Part shown: piece after piece, positions 1 through 9,787 of the stretch | How positions within the stretch are numbered: position 1 is the first letter of the stretch | Layout: each line of letters begins with the position of its first letter | Origin: Terriglobia bacterium | GTDB taxonomy: Bacteria > Acidobacteriota > Terriglobia > Terriglobales > Acidobacteriaceae | Reading direction: 5' to 3' | DNA: 64,000 bases | Assembly (NCBI GenBank): GCA_020073565.1 | Contig: JAIQEY010000002.1 | Coordinates: 1 to 64,000 of the forward strand | Position numbers and translations under genes: made by a program | Notes under the pieces: generated by a model | The model's database searches: none | What the model was told of the DNA's origin: nothing | The model's input: only the letters and a program-made list of their open reading frames with translations

Positions 1-379
1 GGTGTGTTTCGGGATCGGGTCCTTGCGCTCTGGTGGCGTACCATTCGCCGTCGGAGCCAGCAACGTCGAGTCTCCTGGACGCGCCTTCTTGTGTTGGCTC
101 AGCGATGGCTTCCTCAGCCGCGAGCGCTCCATCCCTTTCCTGACGCTCGCTTTGCCGCCAGTCATCCGAGATAAGAACCGGATGCGCTAACAAGCGCTCG
201 TCCGGGTCTGTACGGGGGGCAACCAGAAATGGTTGTCCCTACCGTGATCAATAGCAATCGCGAATCGGGTTGGTTCGGATGAAATCGTCTCTACAACGTC
301 GGAGCAGGACGAGATGGGCACTTCATTCAGGGAAAGCTTGATTCGGTCTTTGGTTCGACATGTCTCTCTGGCAGTCCTT
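1..379. other. No gene seen
   Basis: I find no reading frame here with a ribosome binding site or a recognisable protein. The short open frames look like chance frames in GC-rich DNA. A gene entering from the left edge cannot be excluded. Confidence 0.4.
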
Positions 380-616
380 TCAGACCACCCGTTTGCGGGC
401 ACTTGTCTCGACATGGTCTTGGCTCCAGTCCCAGAGCGTGCGCGCTTCGCCTAAGAGGGAGTCGTACACCTGCTCCGGCGTCAGTTGGCTTGCCGGCAGA
501 GATAGGACGGTACTGATCGGAACGTGATGTGAAATTCTCGCGACCGCCAAGAACGCAATGAGTTCGGCGTCAGACTTCGGTTCCTTCTTCGCCAGGCTCT
601 CGAATGGATGCTCCAT
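380..616 (-). CDS. Small hypothetical protein
   Basis: A 78-residue soluble protein of unknown function. The ATG is preceded by AGGAAGGGG two bases upstream on the coding strand, a good purine-rich ribosome binding site, which is the main reason to believe it. The product is acidic to neutral with no membrane segment, starts MEHPFESLAKKEPKSDAEL and looks helical, with a run of Leu and Ala. I recognise no family. It stands alone, with long gene-poor stretches on both sides, and points away from the ROK kinase. Confidence 0.45.
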   Translation of the reverse strand: MEHPFESLAKKEPKSDAELIAFLAVARISHHVPISTVLSLPASQLTPEQVYDSLLGEARTLWDWSQDHVETSARKRVV

Positions 617-1226
617 TTCCCCTTCCTGCTAAATCCCAGGCTATGCCAGCTTTCTGCTGCGCAGGGCCTGCCCATAGTTCACTGGCCCATCCCTCCCCAA
701 AAAGATGCGGCGTAGCCAATGGAACAGGCGCGCCGCTAGGGAAACCAGGCGTATGACCTTGAGAGGTCCGTTCTGGTTTCCTTCGCAGGGAATTAACTTA
801 CGGCGTAGCTTTGTTCGTGTCTGGTCAGAATTGCTCACATCAGCCCTGGGCTAGTGACAGCGACGCCCTATAAAGCGACCTTTCTCTAACCGCCGGCAGT
901 CCCTACCCGGTGATTGCAGTACCCGATTGCATCGCTGTCCAAACTAAACCTGTGGGCGATCGGTGACTGGAAGGCATCGAGAAGTGCTTGGGGAGAGATA
1001 GGTTCGGGTTTGAACCTGCGCTCTGTTTGCGCTCTGTTAGTGTGCTTACCACAGCTTTCGGTGGTCTTACGCGTCATCGCTGGCCCTGCATGTTGTGAAT
1101 GTACGTTATACTGTGTTTTCGAATCCCACTCTCTCCGCCAGTTCTCTGTTACACAATGAATGACATCCAGGTTGTGCGCAGGTCAAAAAAAGTGGGCGGT
1201 TAAGACCACAGTGTCGGCGCAGTGTC
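617..1226. other. About 600 bases without a convincing gene
   Basis: Only short overlapping frames on both strands, none with a good start signal or a recognisable product. It may hold decayed sequence. I see no repeat, tRNA or strong terminator in it. Confidence 0.4.
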
Positions 1227-2162
1227 TTAGTTTTCGGAAAGTAATGGAACCGCTCCGAGCAAAGCCGCGTTGTTGCCAAGCGCAGCGGCCCGCACTTGCA
1301 CTTTCCCCCATGGTGTCCACGCGTATTTCTGCACGTACTGTTCGACATACGGAATGATTACGTCCGCGCTCTTCATCACCCCTCCGCCTATCACAATGAT
1401 TTCGGGGTCAAAAGCGTGAACTAGCCCTACAGCATCCGCAGCCCAAATGTTGAGGCACCGGTCCCGGATCGCAACCGCGACGCTGTCTCCCCGGGCAGAT
1501 TCCTCGAAGAGTTCTTTGAATCCAACCTCCGTGTGTTTCGAAAGCGCACTGTGCTCGACACCGGGCCAGTCCTTTACTACCAATGGCAGAGACCATCCGG
1601 AGGCCTCAGCTTCCGCGCATCCGATCGCTCCACAGGTGCAGATGCGGCCGGTGAACAGCACCGGAAGGTGTCCTCCGAGGCATCCCGCCTGTGCATGTTT
1701 ACCCCTGAGAAGTTTGCCTTCGATCATGGCGACACCGCCGATGCCCGTGCCCAAGGTCATCATCACAACCTCCGTGAAGCCGCTTGCGGCGCCAGCAAAA
1801 AACTCTCCCAAAAGTGCCATGCGGGCATCGTTCTCGATACGCAGAGGAATGCCCAGAGTCTTGCGGCTCCAGGCATCAAGATCGATCGCGGTTGCGTCCT
1901 CGTACTTTCCATTGGTCGCGGTGATTCGCCCGGTACGGGAGTCGACCAGTCCGGCAAAGCCTACTGCGATCCCGGCGAAGTCCTGCATGGAAAGAGACTG
2001 ACGTTGGGCTAGCTTGTGAAAAGTCTCCGCGATGGTGGGCAGTACGGAAGCCAAGCTTCTCGCGCGATCGGTATCGACGGTTTCACATGACAGCAGGGCA
2101 CGGTCCTCCACCAATCCGCAGGTGGCGTGCGTGCCTCCAAAATCAATGGCCAGAGCCTTCAT
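1227..2162 (-). CDS. ROK family sugar kinase
   Basis: Predicted cytosolic ATP-dependent sugar kinase of the ROK family (glucose, N-acetylmannosamine or similar), 311 residues, a normal length. It begins MKALAIDFGGTH, the ATP phosphate-binding loop. ENDARMALLGE near residue 110 holds the catalytic Asp, followed by GTGIGG near 138. The ROK zinc site is seen as GGHLP followed by CTCGAIGCAEAEASG near 165-185. There is no N-terminal helix-turn-helix, so it is an enzyme and not a ROK repressor. It is divergent from the TonB-dependent receptor at 2607 and probably phosphorylates a sugar released by the enzymes of this locus. The exact substrate cannot be read from the sequence. Confidence 0.88.
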   Translation of the reverse strand: MKALAIDFGGTHATCGLVEDRALLSCETVDTDRARSLASVLPTIAETFHKLAQRQSLSMQDFAGIAVGFAGLVDSRTGRITATNGKYEDATAIDLDAWSRKTLGIPLRIENDARMALLGEFFAGAASGFTEVVMMTLGTGIGGVAMIEGKLLRGKHAQAGCLGGHLPVLFTGRICTCGAIGCAEAEASGWSLPLVVKDWPGVEHSALSKHTEVGFKELFEESARGDSVAVAIRDRCLNIWAADAVGLVHAFDPEIIVIGGGVMKSADVIIPYVEQYVQKYAWTPWGKVQVRAAALGNNAALLGAVPLLSEN

Positions 2163-2465
2163 TCGATATGCTCCATTTTGTTCTATTCCGGTTTCGATTC
2201 GCCGCAGAGATTCTGAAGATTCAGTGATCAGTCAGAATGCGACCCTTGCCAGCTTATTCGAACAGTTGTCGGACATTTTGCCGATACGATTCGTAGCGAT
2301 CTTTGATTTGCTTTTCCGCCGAATCGCGTACAACAAACTGGCTCGGGAGAATGACAGGTGGTGTCCGTCGAGCGAAAGCACAGAATACAGCGAGAGAACT
2401 TTTTTCGCACGCGTCGCGAGGCAAGCAGGTGAAGCAAATCTTCCACTCTGTGTCAAATAGGTACG

Positions 2466-2540
2466 TTTTATCGGATAAAAGAAAATTACAAAGATCGTTT
2501 TGGTCAATAAACAAAAAACTGTTTGACTTGCGGCAAACAG
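2466..2540. promoter_or_regulatory. Two palindromes upstream of TonB-dependent receptor
   Basis: The AT-rich spacer between the divergent ROK kinase and the receptor holds TTTTATC-G-GATAAAA (2466-2480) and CTGTTTG-N8-CAAACAG (2519-2540). Both are perfect inverted repeats of operator size, and a TTGACT hexamer (2523-2528) overlaps the second. They are likely regulator sites for the receptor; the regulator is not known. Confidence 0.4.
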
Positions 2541-2606
2541 CGGAACTACCATTCCCTGTTCGGGATGTCCCTGTGTTTTGAACTGAACTCATGGAGGTTG
2601 GTTGTC

Positions 2607-5600
2607 ATGCTACGAAATGCGAATACTCAAGCCTCAATGCGTACCATTGGAAGGTTGCGTCTGGTCGCTGTACTGGCATCCATCTGCTTTCTTACGTTGT
2701 CCGCTTTTGGCCAGTTTGATACCGGCACGATCGCTGGCACGGTAACCGATTCGTCCGGAGCGGTCCTAACGCACGCCAAGGTCACAATCACAAATGTGGG
2801 GACTGCGATTCAGCAGACCCTCGACACCGATTCTGGAGGGAATTTCGTTGCCTCCGCCGTGCCCTTTGGAACCTACGTTGTTTCCGCCAACGCGAGCGGC
2901 TTCGCAGAAACCAAGAGCCAGCAGGTCGTGCTGAATGTGGGTGCCACGGTCCACGTCAATCTGGCCCTGGCAGTTTCGGGCGGCGAACAAAGAGTCGAAG
3001 TTACGGGTACGACGACGACGGTGAATAGCGAATCGAGTGCGACGGGAACATCCCTGAACGCTACCCAGATCGCCAATCTGCCAGTCAATGGCCGTGACGT
3101 CAGCAGTTTTCTTGAGATCGCTCCCGGATCGGTTGGTTCAGCGGGATTTTTTCAGGGCAGCGTCAATGGCCTGGAAAACATTTTCACCGGTCTGAACATC
3201 ACGGTGGACGGACAGAATGCGTCGCGCGGCGATATCAACGGCTTTTTGGATACCGAGGGTGACGAAGGTGCCCGAGTCACCCGTGCGAGCGTGGACAGCA
3301 TTCAGGAGATCGACTTCTCCAACAATGGCTATAACGCGGAAAACGGCCGCTCGCTGGGGCCGCAGATGAACATCATTACGAAATCCGGAACCAACGATTA
3401 CCATGGCACGCTGTTTGAATTCTTCCGCAATGATGCTCTCGATGCCAAGGACTACTTCCAGAACCCGACCCAGTTTCCGCAGCAACCTTTGAGGCTCAAT
3501 CAGTTCGGAGGCAATTTCTCCGGCCCAATCATCAGGAATAAGCTTTTCTTTTTCGTGAACTACGAGGGCGATCGCCAGCACCTCACAACCCTCTCACCTC
3601 TCAACCATACTCTGAGTGCATTTGCTCGAGCGCAGTTCGTGCCGGCCATGCAACCCGTATTGGCCCAGATGGCGCCTCTGCCCTCTGCATGCGCCGGTAA
3701 TCCGGCGCCTCAATCATGTTCGGTTCCGGGGTTCGAGATCACAGACGACGCCGGAAATTACGTAAACACAAACATGGTGTATGATCCTGCCGCCCTTCCG
3801 AACATTCTTCGTGAGGACACCGGATCGATCCGGCTCGACCACAACATTTCGGACAAAGACCGGGTGTTTTTCCGGTACAACATAAACGACTCCCTGACCA
3901 TGGTCACCAAAGGCCTCAATCAGGGGCAGGTATCGCCCGAGGCGCTCAGAACACAATTGGGGAAGATCGACGAGACCCACACGTTCAGTCCGACGCTGCT
4001 CAATCAATTCAGTGTGTCGATCAACCGGTTCTATTCCGACACGAATTCGAATACTCCCACGCCGCTGGTCGGGTTTGCCGGTTTCTTTACCGATCTAGGC
4101 TCGCTACCCGGACCGAACACTTTCAACCAGATCACTCCGTTCACGGTGTTCGAGGTATTTGATAGCGTAACGAAGACCGTGCATAGCCACACCTTAAAGG
4201 TTGGCGCGCAGATTCGCGCCAACCGGCTTAATGAGTGGCTGCGGCCGCAACAAAGCTACCAGTTTGGCAGTGTCTCAGACTTGCTAAGCGACAACCCGTT
4301 TGTTTTGCAGAAAATCGGCTTCCCCGGCTTTGTTGGCATCAGAAATTCCAACTGGGATTTCTACCTTCAGGATGACTGGAAGGTAACGCGCAAACTAACT
4401 GTCAATCTGGGCCTTCGGTACGACTACAATACGGTGTGGCGAGAGGGGCATAACCGGCAGCAGAATTTCGATTTCGCTACACAGTCATTTCTTCCCGTCG
4501 GCCAGTCCCCGTATAACGCGCCGAAAAAAGATTTTGCGCCGCGCGTTGGCTTCTCTTGGGATCCCTATGGCAAGGGAAAAACCGTCGTTCACGGATACGG
4601 CGGACTCTTCTACATGCCGATGCAGTTCGGCTTCGGGTTAGTCGGCAACGTACCCCTGTATTCCAGCTACGCTGTCACCGTCTTTGATGCAATCTTCGCG
4701 AATCCTCCTTACTCGATTGCGTACCCCGCGCCCAATCCGCCACTACCCCCGCAGAACGTAAGCATATTCCCACAACACCCCAGGGATCCGTATTCGACGA
4801 ACTGGTTGTTCGGAATTCAGCAGGAAGTACTGCGGGATACGGTCTTGACACTGAATTACACCGGCAATAAAGTCCAGCACCTGCAGGCTGGCGTTGACTT
4901 TTCCGCGATAAACCTCAATCCCACGAACCCTAATCCTAACGTCGGAAGACCGCTTCCAGGATTTGCTAGTGAGAACTTTGACGCCGATACCCTCTCCTCG
5001 ACTTACAATGCGCTGCAGGCGCAGTTACGCCGCAATGTTGGGCGGTTCAACCTGGAAGCGAACTACACGTGGTCACACGAGATCGACAACCTGGTCAACG
5101 TATTCGGCGGCTGGTCCAATCCGTTTAATCCGAATGTCGATCGTGGCAGCGGGGACTGGGACGTACGCCACAACTTCAGCGCCAGCCTGGTTTATAACCT
5201 GCCCGATTTGAAAGGCTCCGGTTCAGCGTTGCGCGGAATTCTCGGGGGATGGCAAACCTCCAGCATCGTGCAGACACGTTCGGGACTTCCCGAGAACATC
5301 CAACTGGTAAGCGGATTCTTTGGTAACCCGATGCGTCCTGACTATGTGCTCGGCCAGCCACTGTGGCTTCCCAATCATAGCTGGCCCAGTTCGAGCTATA
5401 ACCTTAGCGCCTTCAGCTTCGAGCCGAACTACGACGGCATCTGGGGTCACGTTATCGGAACCGTCGGGCGCAATGCCCTTCGCGCTCCCCGGTTCTTCCA
5501 GTGGGATTTGTCAATCATGAAGAACTTCGGGATAACAGAAAGGCTGCGCGTGCAATTCCGAGCAGATCTTTTCAATATCCTGAACCATCCTAACTTCACA

Positions 5601-5792
5601 AATCCCGACGGTGGTATTTGCTCAAATATTACTTATCCAAACCCGTTTATTGACCCCAATGCGCCGATTACGTGCATCCCGAATACCCAGAATTTCGGCC
5701 GCAGTAGCCAAACGATCGCCGACGTGTCCGGAGGTGCGATTGGCAATGGCACCGCACGCCAGGCGCAATTGTCATTAAAGGTCATCTTCTGA
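2607..5792 (+). CDS. TonB-dependent receptor, Oar-like, with carboxypeptidase-regulatory-like domain
   Basis: Outer-membrane beta-barrel receptor of 1061 residues, of the large family typical of Acidobacteriota. A signal peptide (LVAVLASICFLTLSAFGQ) leads into a carboxypeptidase-regulatory-like domain that begins FDTGTIAGTVTDSSGAVL. A plug region follows with LPVNGRDVSSFLEIAPG and VDGQNASRGDING. The long barrel includes the typical VNLGLRYDYN and FRADLFNILNHPNF stretches and ends in an aromatic residue (LSLKVIF). I chose ATG 2607 because GGAGG lies nine bases upstream; in-frame codons further upstream lack such a site. It precedes the sugar isomerase and esterase genes, so uptake or binding of an oligosaccharide is likely, but the ligand is unknown. 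Confidence 0.93.
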   Translation: MLRNANTQASMRTIGRLRLVAVLASICFLTLSAFGQFDTGTIAGTVTDSSGAVLTHAKVTITNVGTAIQQTLDTDSGGNFVASAVPFGTYVVSANASGFAETKSQQVVLNVGATVHVNLALAVSGGEQRVEVTGTTTTVNSESSATGTSLNATQIANLPVNGRDVSSFLEIAPGSVGSAGFFQGSVNGLENIFTGLNITVDGQNASRGDINGFLDTEGDEGARVTRASVDSIQEIDFSNNGYNAENGRSLGPQMNIITKSGTNDYHGTLFEFFRNDALDAKDYFQNPTQFPQQPLRLNQFGGNFSGPIIRNKLFFFVNYEGDRQHLTTLSPLNHTLSAFARAQFVPAMQPVLAQMAPLPSACAGNPAPQSCSVPGFEITDDAGNYVNTNMVYDPAALPNILREDTGSIRLDHNISDKDRVFFRYNINDSLTMVTKGLNQGQVSPEALRTQLGKIDETHTFSPTLLNQFSVSINRFYSDTNSNTPTPLVGFAGFFTDLGSLPGPNTFNQITPFTVFEVFDSVTKTVHSHTLKVGAQIRANRLNEWLRPQQSYQFGSVSDLLSDNPFVLQKIGFPGFVGIRNSNWDFYLQDDWKVTRKLTVNLGLRYDYNTVWREGHNRQQNFDFATQSFLPVGQSPYNAPKKDFAPRVGFSWDPYGKGKTVVHGYGGLFYMPMQFGFGLVGNVPLYSSYAVTVFDAIFANPPYSIAYPAPNPPLPPQNVSIFPQHPRDPYSTNWLFGIQQEVLRDTVLTLNYTGNKVQHLQAGVDFSAINLNPTNPNPNVGRPLPGFASENFDADTLSSTYNALQAQLRRNVGRFNLEANYTWSHEIDNLVNVFGGWSNPFNPNVDRGSGDWDVRHNFSASLVYNLPDLKGSGSALRGILGGWQTSSIVQTRSGLPENIQLVSGFFGNPMRPDYVLGQPLWLPNHSWPSSSYNLSAFSFEPNYDGIWGHVIGTVGRNALRAPRFFQWDLSIMKNFGITERLRVQFRADLFNILNHPNFTNPDGGICSNITYPNPFIDPNAPITCIPNTQNFGRSSQTIADVSGGAIGNGTARQAQLSLKVIF

Positions 5793-5810
5793 AGGGTGGT
5801 GCGTCGTCTG

Positions 5811-5838
5811 CGGCGGCAGGTGTCAACGCTTGCCGCCG
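5811..5838 (+). terminator. Stem-loop after the receptor gene
   Basis: CGGCGGCA (5811-5818) pairs perfectly with TGCCGCCG (5831-5838) across a 12-base loop, 18 bases after the receptor stop. There is no U-run, so this is only a possible terminator or a transcript-stabilising hairpin. Confidence 0.3.
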
Positions 5839-6035
5839 TGGGTGGACTCAAGACTGTGGGCGGCGACATTCACGTCTGTAATGCGAACGTTGAGAATTAG
5901 AAGCCTGGCAGGGGCCATTCTGCAAGGCCGCCTGACTTCCTGGAACCGACGACAACGGATTTACGGTGGCGCAATTCACTGTCGTTCCATTAATACTGCC
6001 CCGCCAGTTGCTGACCCTTCGCACCACCGTAAACT

Positions 6036-7844
6036 ATGAACCTTGCAATGCAGAGACACTTTAGGGCACGAGTTCGAGGGGCAATGTCAACTACGTATCG
6101 ATCTAACTATGATAAGCATCCGGTAGTTCGCGTTTCCGGCGCTGAGGATGGGTGCGACGTAGGGTGGCAAGCCATTGCGCAGCGTCTGACGGCGCACATT
6201 TCCCCCGGCCGCTTTGTATTGTGTGTGGAGTGCTATCCGGGCTGCTTCGAACAGGAGATCGAGCGAGAACTCACGAAAGCGTTAAATCCGGCCCTGGTGT
6301 TACACACAAACGAATGCTACAGGCCAGAGGAGGAGATCCGATCGCTCTGCGAGCGTGACCTGGGCGACGACCCAGTCTTCGCGTACATGAGCAACTTCGT
6401 TCTATCGGAGTTCATGGATGAGGGTGAAGTTGCGAAGCGGAGAGTTAAGTTAAACAGTGCGGCAGGGCTCGTGCTGGTGATCGGAACCGGCGCCGCGCTC
6501 GTCGCTGAATCATGGGACCTCCTGGTGTATTGCGATATGGCGCGCTGGGAAATCCAGCAGCGTCAACGAGCCGGTGAGATCACGAACCTGGGCCTCGACA
6601 ACCGCACGGAGCGTCCCTCATTAAAGTACAAACGCGCCTACTTCGTGGATTGGCGCGCCGCCGACCGCCTCAAGAAGTCGCTGCTGGCGCGAATTGATTT
6701 TCTGCTGGATACGAATCAGCGCGACACTCCAAAGATGATCAGCAGGAAAGATTTGTTGCGAGGGCTAGACAAGGCGGTTCGTCAACCATTTCGGGTGGTG
6801 CCATTCTTTGATCCCGGCCCTTGGGGTGGGCAGTGGATGAAGGAGGTTTGCGACCTCCCGAGGGACGTGGAGAACTACGCCTGGTGTTTCGATTGTGTTC
6901 CGGAAGAGAACAGCCTGCTGCTGGGATTCGGCGACGTGCGCGTCGAAATCCCGTCCATCAACCTCGTATTTCAACACCCGCGCCAACTTCTCGGAGATGC
7001 GGTTCATGGACGTTTCGGCACAGAGTTTCCGATCCGCTTCGATTTTCTCGACACCATGGATGGCGGCAACCTCTCGTTCCAGGTGCATCCGCTGACCGAA
7101 TACATCCAGGAAAAATTTGGGCTGGCGTACACGCAGGACGAGAGCTATTACATGCTCGACGCGGGAGAAGACGGATGCGTATACCTCGGCCTGAAAGAGA
7201 ACATAGACCGCCAGGAGATGATCGCGGCCCTGCGCGAAGCGCAAACGGGCACGATTCCGTTCGACGCCGAAAAATATGTGAACCGATGGCCGGCGAAGGC
7301 GCACGACCATTTTTTAATTCCAGCTGGAACGCCGCATTGCTCTGGGAAAAACAGTATGGTGTTGGAAATCAGTGCTACGCCATACATCTTTACGTTCAAG
7401 ATGTGGGACTGGGGAAGACTGGGGTTGGACGGAACTCCCAGGCCGATCCATCTCGAACACGGTCTGCGGAACATTCAGTGGGACCGGACCACGCAGTGGG
7501 TAGAACGCAACCTCATCAATGCAATTGAAGCGGTCGGTGAAGGCGAAGGCTGGTGCGAAGAGCGCACCGGCCTTCATGAGCGCGAGTTTATCGAGACTCG
7601 CCGCCATTGGTTTTCGAAACAAGTACTGCATTCCACGAATGGCGGCGTCAGCGTGCTGAACCTTTGCGCGGGCGAGGAAGCTGTAGTGGAAAGCCCGAGC
7701 GGATCGTTTTCTCCGTTTGTTGTGCACTTCGCCGAAACATTCATTGTTCCCGCTGGAGTCGAGCATTACACGATCCGGCCGCATGGGCCGTCCGCAGGGA
7801 AGCGTTGCGCAACCATCAAGGCGTATGTGCGAACGAAGGCGTAA
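6036..7844 (+). CDS. Class I phosphomannose isomerase-like cupin with N-terminal kinase-like domain
   Basis: A 602-residue cytosolic protein, far longer than ordinary class I mannose-6-phosphate isomerase. The C-terminal 330 residues are the isomerase-type cupin: SFQVHPLTEYIQEKFG carries the zinc-ligand QVHP motif, ESYYMLDA corresponds to the WYIL region, and LIPAGTPHCSG with VLEIS closes the cupin. The first 220 residues resemble a uridine-kinase-like fold, but the place of the P-loop reads VECYPGCFEQEI, without the GKS/T residues, so catalysis there is doubtful. The start is uncertain: ATG 6036 has no clear ribosome site, and ATG 6084 follows GAGGGG too closely. It probably interconverts mannose-6-phosphate and fructose-6-phosphate, fitting the alpha-mannosidase nearby. 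Confidence 0.75.
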   Translation: MNLAMQRHFRARVRGAMSTTYRSNYDKHPVVRVSGAEDGCDVGWQAIAQRLTAHISPGRFVLCVECYPGCFEQEIERELTKALNPALVLHTNECYRPEEEIRSLCERDLGDDPVFAYMSNFVLSEFMDEGEVAKRRVKLNSAAGLVLVIGTGAALVAESWDLLVYCDMARWEIQQRQRAGEITNLGLDNRTERPSLKYKRAYFVDWRAADRLKKSLLARIDFLLDTNQRDTPKMISRKDLLRGLDKAVRQPFRVVPFFDPGPWGGQWMKEVCDLPRDVENYAWCFDCVPEENSLLLGFGDVRVEIPSINLVFQHPRQLLGDAVHGRFGTEFPIRFDFLDTMDGGNLSFQVHPLTEYIQEKFGLAYTQDESYYMLDAGEDGCVYLGLKENIDRQEMIAALREAQTGTIPFDAEKYVNRWPAKAHDHFLIPAGTPHCSGKNSMVLEISATPYIFTFKMWDWGRLGLDGTPRPIHLEHGLRNIQWDRTTQWVERNLINAIEAVGEGEGWCEERTGLHEREFIETRRHWFSKQVLHSTNGGVSVLNLCAGEEAVVESPSGSFSPFVVHFAETFIVPAGVEHYTIRPHGPSAGKRCATIKAYVRTKA

Positions 7845-7919
7845 CGTCTGCCTGCTCGATCGCGATGACGAGAGCGAAGCCCCCGTATATGGAACTCCTT
7901 CGCCAGGAGGCTAAAACGC

Positions 7920-8837
7920 TTGAAGATACAATGCCATCTTAGCTTCGCTCTTCTCTGGGGCACGATCGTCTGCGCGCTGGTTGCGGCACAGGAGCGGCCC
8001 CATCCGCTGTCGTCCGTAGAGAGCTGGGCAGCGACGGTCAGCGAGCAATACCTGATCTATCCGGACGTTACCTATGGGCAAGCTAACAACTACGTCCTGA
8101 AATTGGATGTCTGGCAACCGAAAGACGCGAAGACACCCGCGCCTACATTGGTGTACTACCACGGCGGTGGCTGGATCTTCGGCGACAGGACCGGTGCGAC
8201 CTTGCTATTTCTGCCATTTCTTGAAAAAGGATGGAATGTCATCAACGTCGAGTACCGCATGGCAAATGTGTCGCTTGCACCCGCCGCCGTCGAAGACTGC
8301 CGTTGTGCGTTGCGGTGGGCAGTTCGAAATGCCAAGCAGTACAACCTTGATACGAATCGGATCGTGCTAACGGGGCATTCCGCAGGTGGCCATCTCGCAC
8401 TCATTTCAGGCATGCTGCCAAATGGGACCGACCTCGATAACGAGTGCTACGGCGATGAGCAGCTGAAGGTTGCTGCCATAATCAATTGGTACGGGCCCTC
8501 GGACGTGACGGACCTGGTTGAAGGACCGAATCTGAAAAACTATGCGGCAATGTGGATGGGAAGTCAGCGCGACAGACTGGCGATTGCAAAGCGGGTTTCA
8601 CCCATCACCTATGTCCGATCCGGACTCCCCCCTGTGCTGAGCGTTCACGGCGATGGAGACACGGTGGTACCGTATGCGCAGTCGGTCCGACTTCACAAGG
8701 CCCTCACCGAAGCGGGCGTCCCGAACGAATTGGATACCATTCATGGTGGCTGGCACGGTCAGTTTAAAACCGCCGAAACCGAAAACGCCTACCAGCGGAT
8801 ATGGGCGTTCTTGCGCGCGCACGGAATCATGCAGTAG
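7920..8837 (+). CDS. Secreted alpha/beta-hydrolase esterase
   Basis: Alpha/beta-hydrolase of the BD-FAE/carboxylesterase type, 305 residues, with an N-terminal signal sequence ending near LVAAQE. The oxyanion-hole motif HGGGW is near residue 80 and the nucleophile elbow GHSAGGH near 160. The acid lies in VHGDGDTVVP and the catalytic His in HGGWHGQF, so the triad is complete. The start is TTG at 7920, decided by AGGAGG nine bases upstream; no in-frame ATG serves as well. It sits 75 bases after the isomerase in the same direction and likely removes acetyl or other acyl groups from plant polysaccharide. It is convergent with the esterase at 8852, leaving only 14 bases between them. Confidence 0.85.
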   Translation: MKIQCHLSFALLWGTIVCALVAAQERPHPLSSVESWAATVSEQYLIYPDVTYGQANNYVLKLDVWQPKDAKTPAPTLVYYHGGGWIFGDRTGATLLFLPFLEKGWNVINVEYRMANVSLAPAAVEDCRCALRWAVRNAKQYNLDTNRIVLTGHSAGGHLALISGMLPNGTDLDNECYGDEQLKVAAIINWYGPSDVTDLVEGPNLKNYAAMWMGSQRDRLAIAKRVSPITYVRSGLPPVLSVHGDGDTVVPYAQSVRLHKALTEAGVPNELDTIHGGWHGQFKTAETENAYQRIWAFLRAHGIMQ

Positions 8838-8851
8838 ACCGCATGCCATCC

Positions 8852-9745
8852 TCAGGGACTCTTGCCAGGGATGATGCGCGTCGCGATAACACGGAGCATC
8901 ATCGGCAGGGAATTGTCCCAGAACTCCCAACTATGAGCCCCCGGATACTCGTGATACTCGTACGGAATATTCTTTGCTGAGAGTTCCATGACAAATTTCC
9001 GGTTCGACGGCAGCAATGGATCCTGTGAGCCACACTCAAGGAATAGGTATGGGAGTTTAGGGCCTTCCGCGTTTTCCAGGAGCGAGAAAATGTTGTTGGT
9101 GGTGCGTGTCGCGTTGTCGGCCGTGCCGAAAGCACGGTCTATACTTTCGCGGAGCACCGGCATCACCTGCTCGATCCCGAGGGGGCCATCAAAAGCGCCG
9201 CTCACGCTGCCAACTACCGCAAACAAGTCAGAGTGTTTCACCCCGAACAGGATCGAACCGTAGCCGCCCATCGAAAGTCCTGCGATAGCCCGCCGGTGAG
9301 ACGACGCAATCGTGCGCCACTGGCGGTCGATTTCACGGATGAGATCATCCGCGATGTAATCTTCGAAGCGGTCTTCCGCGATGGTGGCAGAATTCATGTA
9401 CCACGAGTTCTGTGCATCCGGCGTGACTATGATCATCGGGTAGGGCTGGGAATAGCCGACGAGATTAGTAAGAGTAACCCAGTTCTTATAATCTCCAGCC
9501 CAGCCGTGCAGAAGATAGAGGACGGGATACCGTCGCTGCGAACGGTCGTAATCCGCAGGCAGCACGATCATGTAATGCATTTCGCGACCGAGAGCCTTAC
9601 TTTGGAAGCTACGCTCCTGAACTCGCGGCGAAAGAGCCTTCTTCGAAGGTGAGTGCGGTTGCGCTGGCGCTACCTGGGCTACGATGAGCAGGGCGAAAGC
9701 GAGCGCTTGAAGAAGCGCGAATTGTGAATTAGAACGTCGTCTCAT
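8852..9745 (-). CDS. Secreted esterase of the esterase D/PF00756 family
   Basis: A 297-residue putative esterase with signal peptide (LLQALAFALLIVAQVAPAQ). The fold markers are YPVLYLLHGWAGDYKNW near residue 75, the nucleophile elbow GLSMGGYG near 160, the acid region ECGSQDPLLPSN and the terminal PGAHSWEFW with the catalytic His. This family includes carbohydrate acyl esterases and S-formylglutathione hydrolases; the exported form here favours polysaccharide de-esterification. I chose ATG 9745 because AGGG lies nine bases upstream. The upstream in-frame TTG (9754) lacks proper spacing. It is the last gene of the minus-strand operon that starts with the GH38 gene and follows the RhaT remnant. 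Confidence 0.85.
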   Translation of the reverse strand: MRRRSNSQFALLQALAFALLIVAQVAPAQPHSPSKKALSPRVQERSFQSKALGREMHYMIVLPADYDRSQRRYPVLYLLHGWAGDYKNWVTLTNLVGYSQPYPMIIVTPDAQNSWYMNSATIAEDRFEDYIADDLIREIDRQWRTIASSHRRAIAGLSMGGYGSILFGVKHSDLFAVVGSVSGAFDGPLGIEQVMPVLRESIDRAFGTADNATRTTNNIFSLLENAEGPKLPYLFLECGSQDPLLPSNRKFVMELSAKNIPYEYHEYPGAHSWEFWDNSLPMMLRVIATRIIPGKSP

Positions 9746-9787
9746 GATGATCAACCCTGAGTCGGAGCGAAAATGCGACGCCGAACC

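Noticed and set aside
7866-7943. A 25-codon frame between the isomerase and the esterase, considered as a third gene remnant
   Set aside because: Neither end resembles a known protein terminus, and it overlaps the esterase start; no evidence beyond being open.
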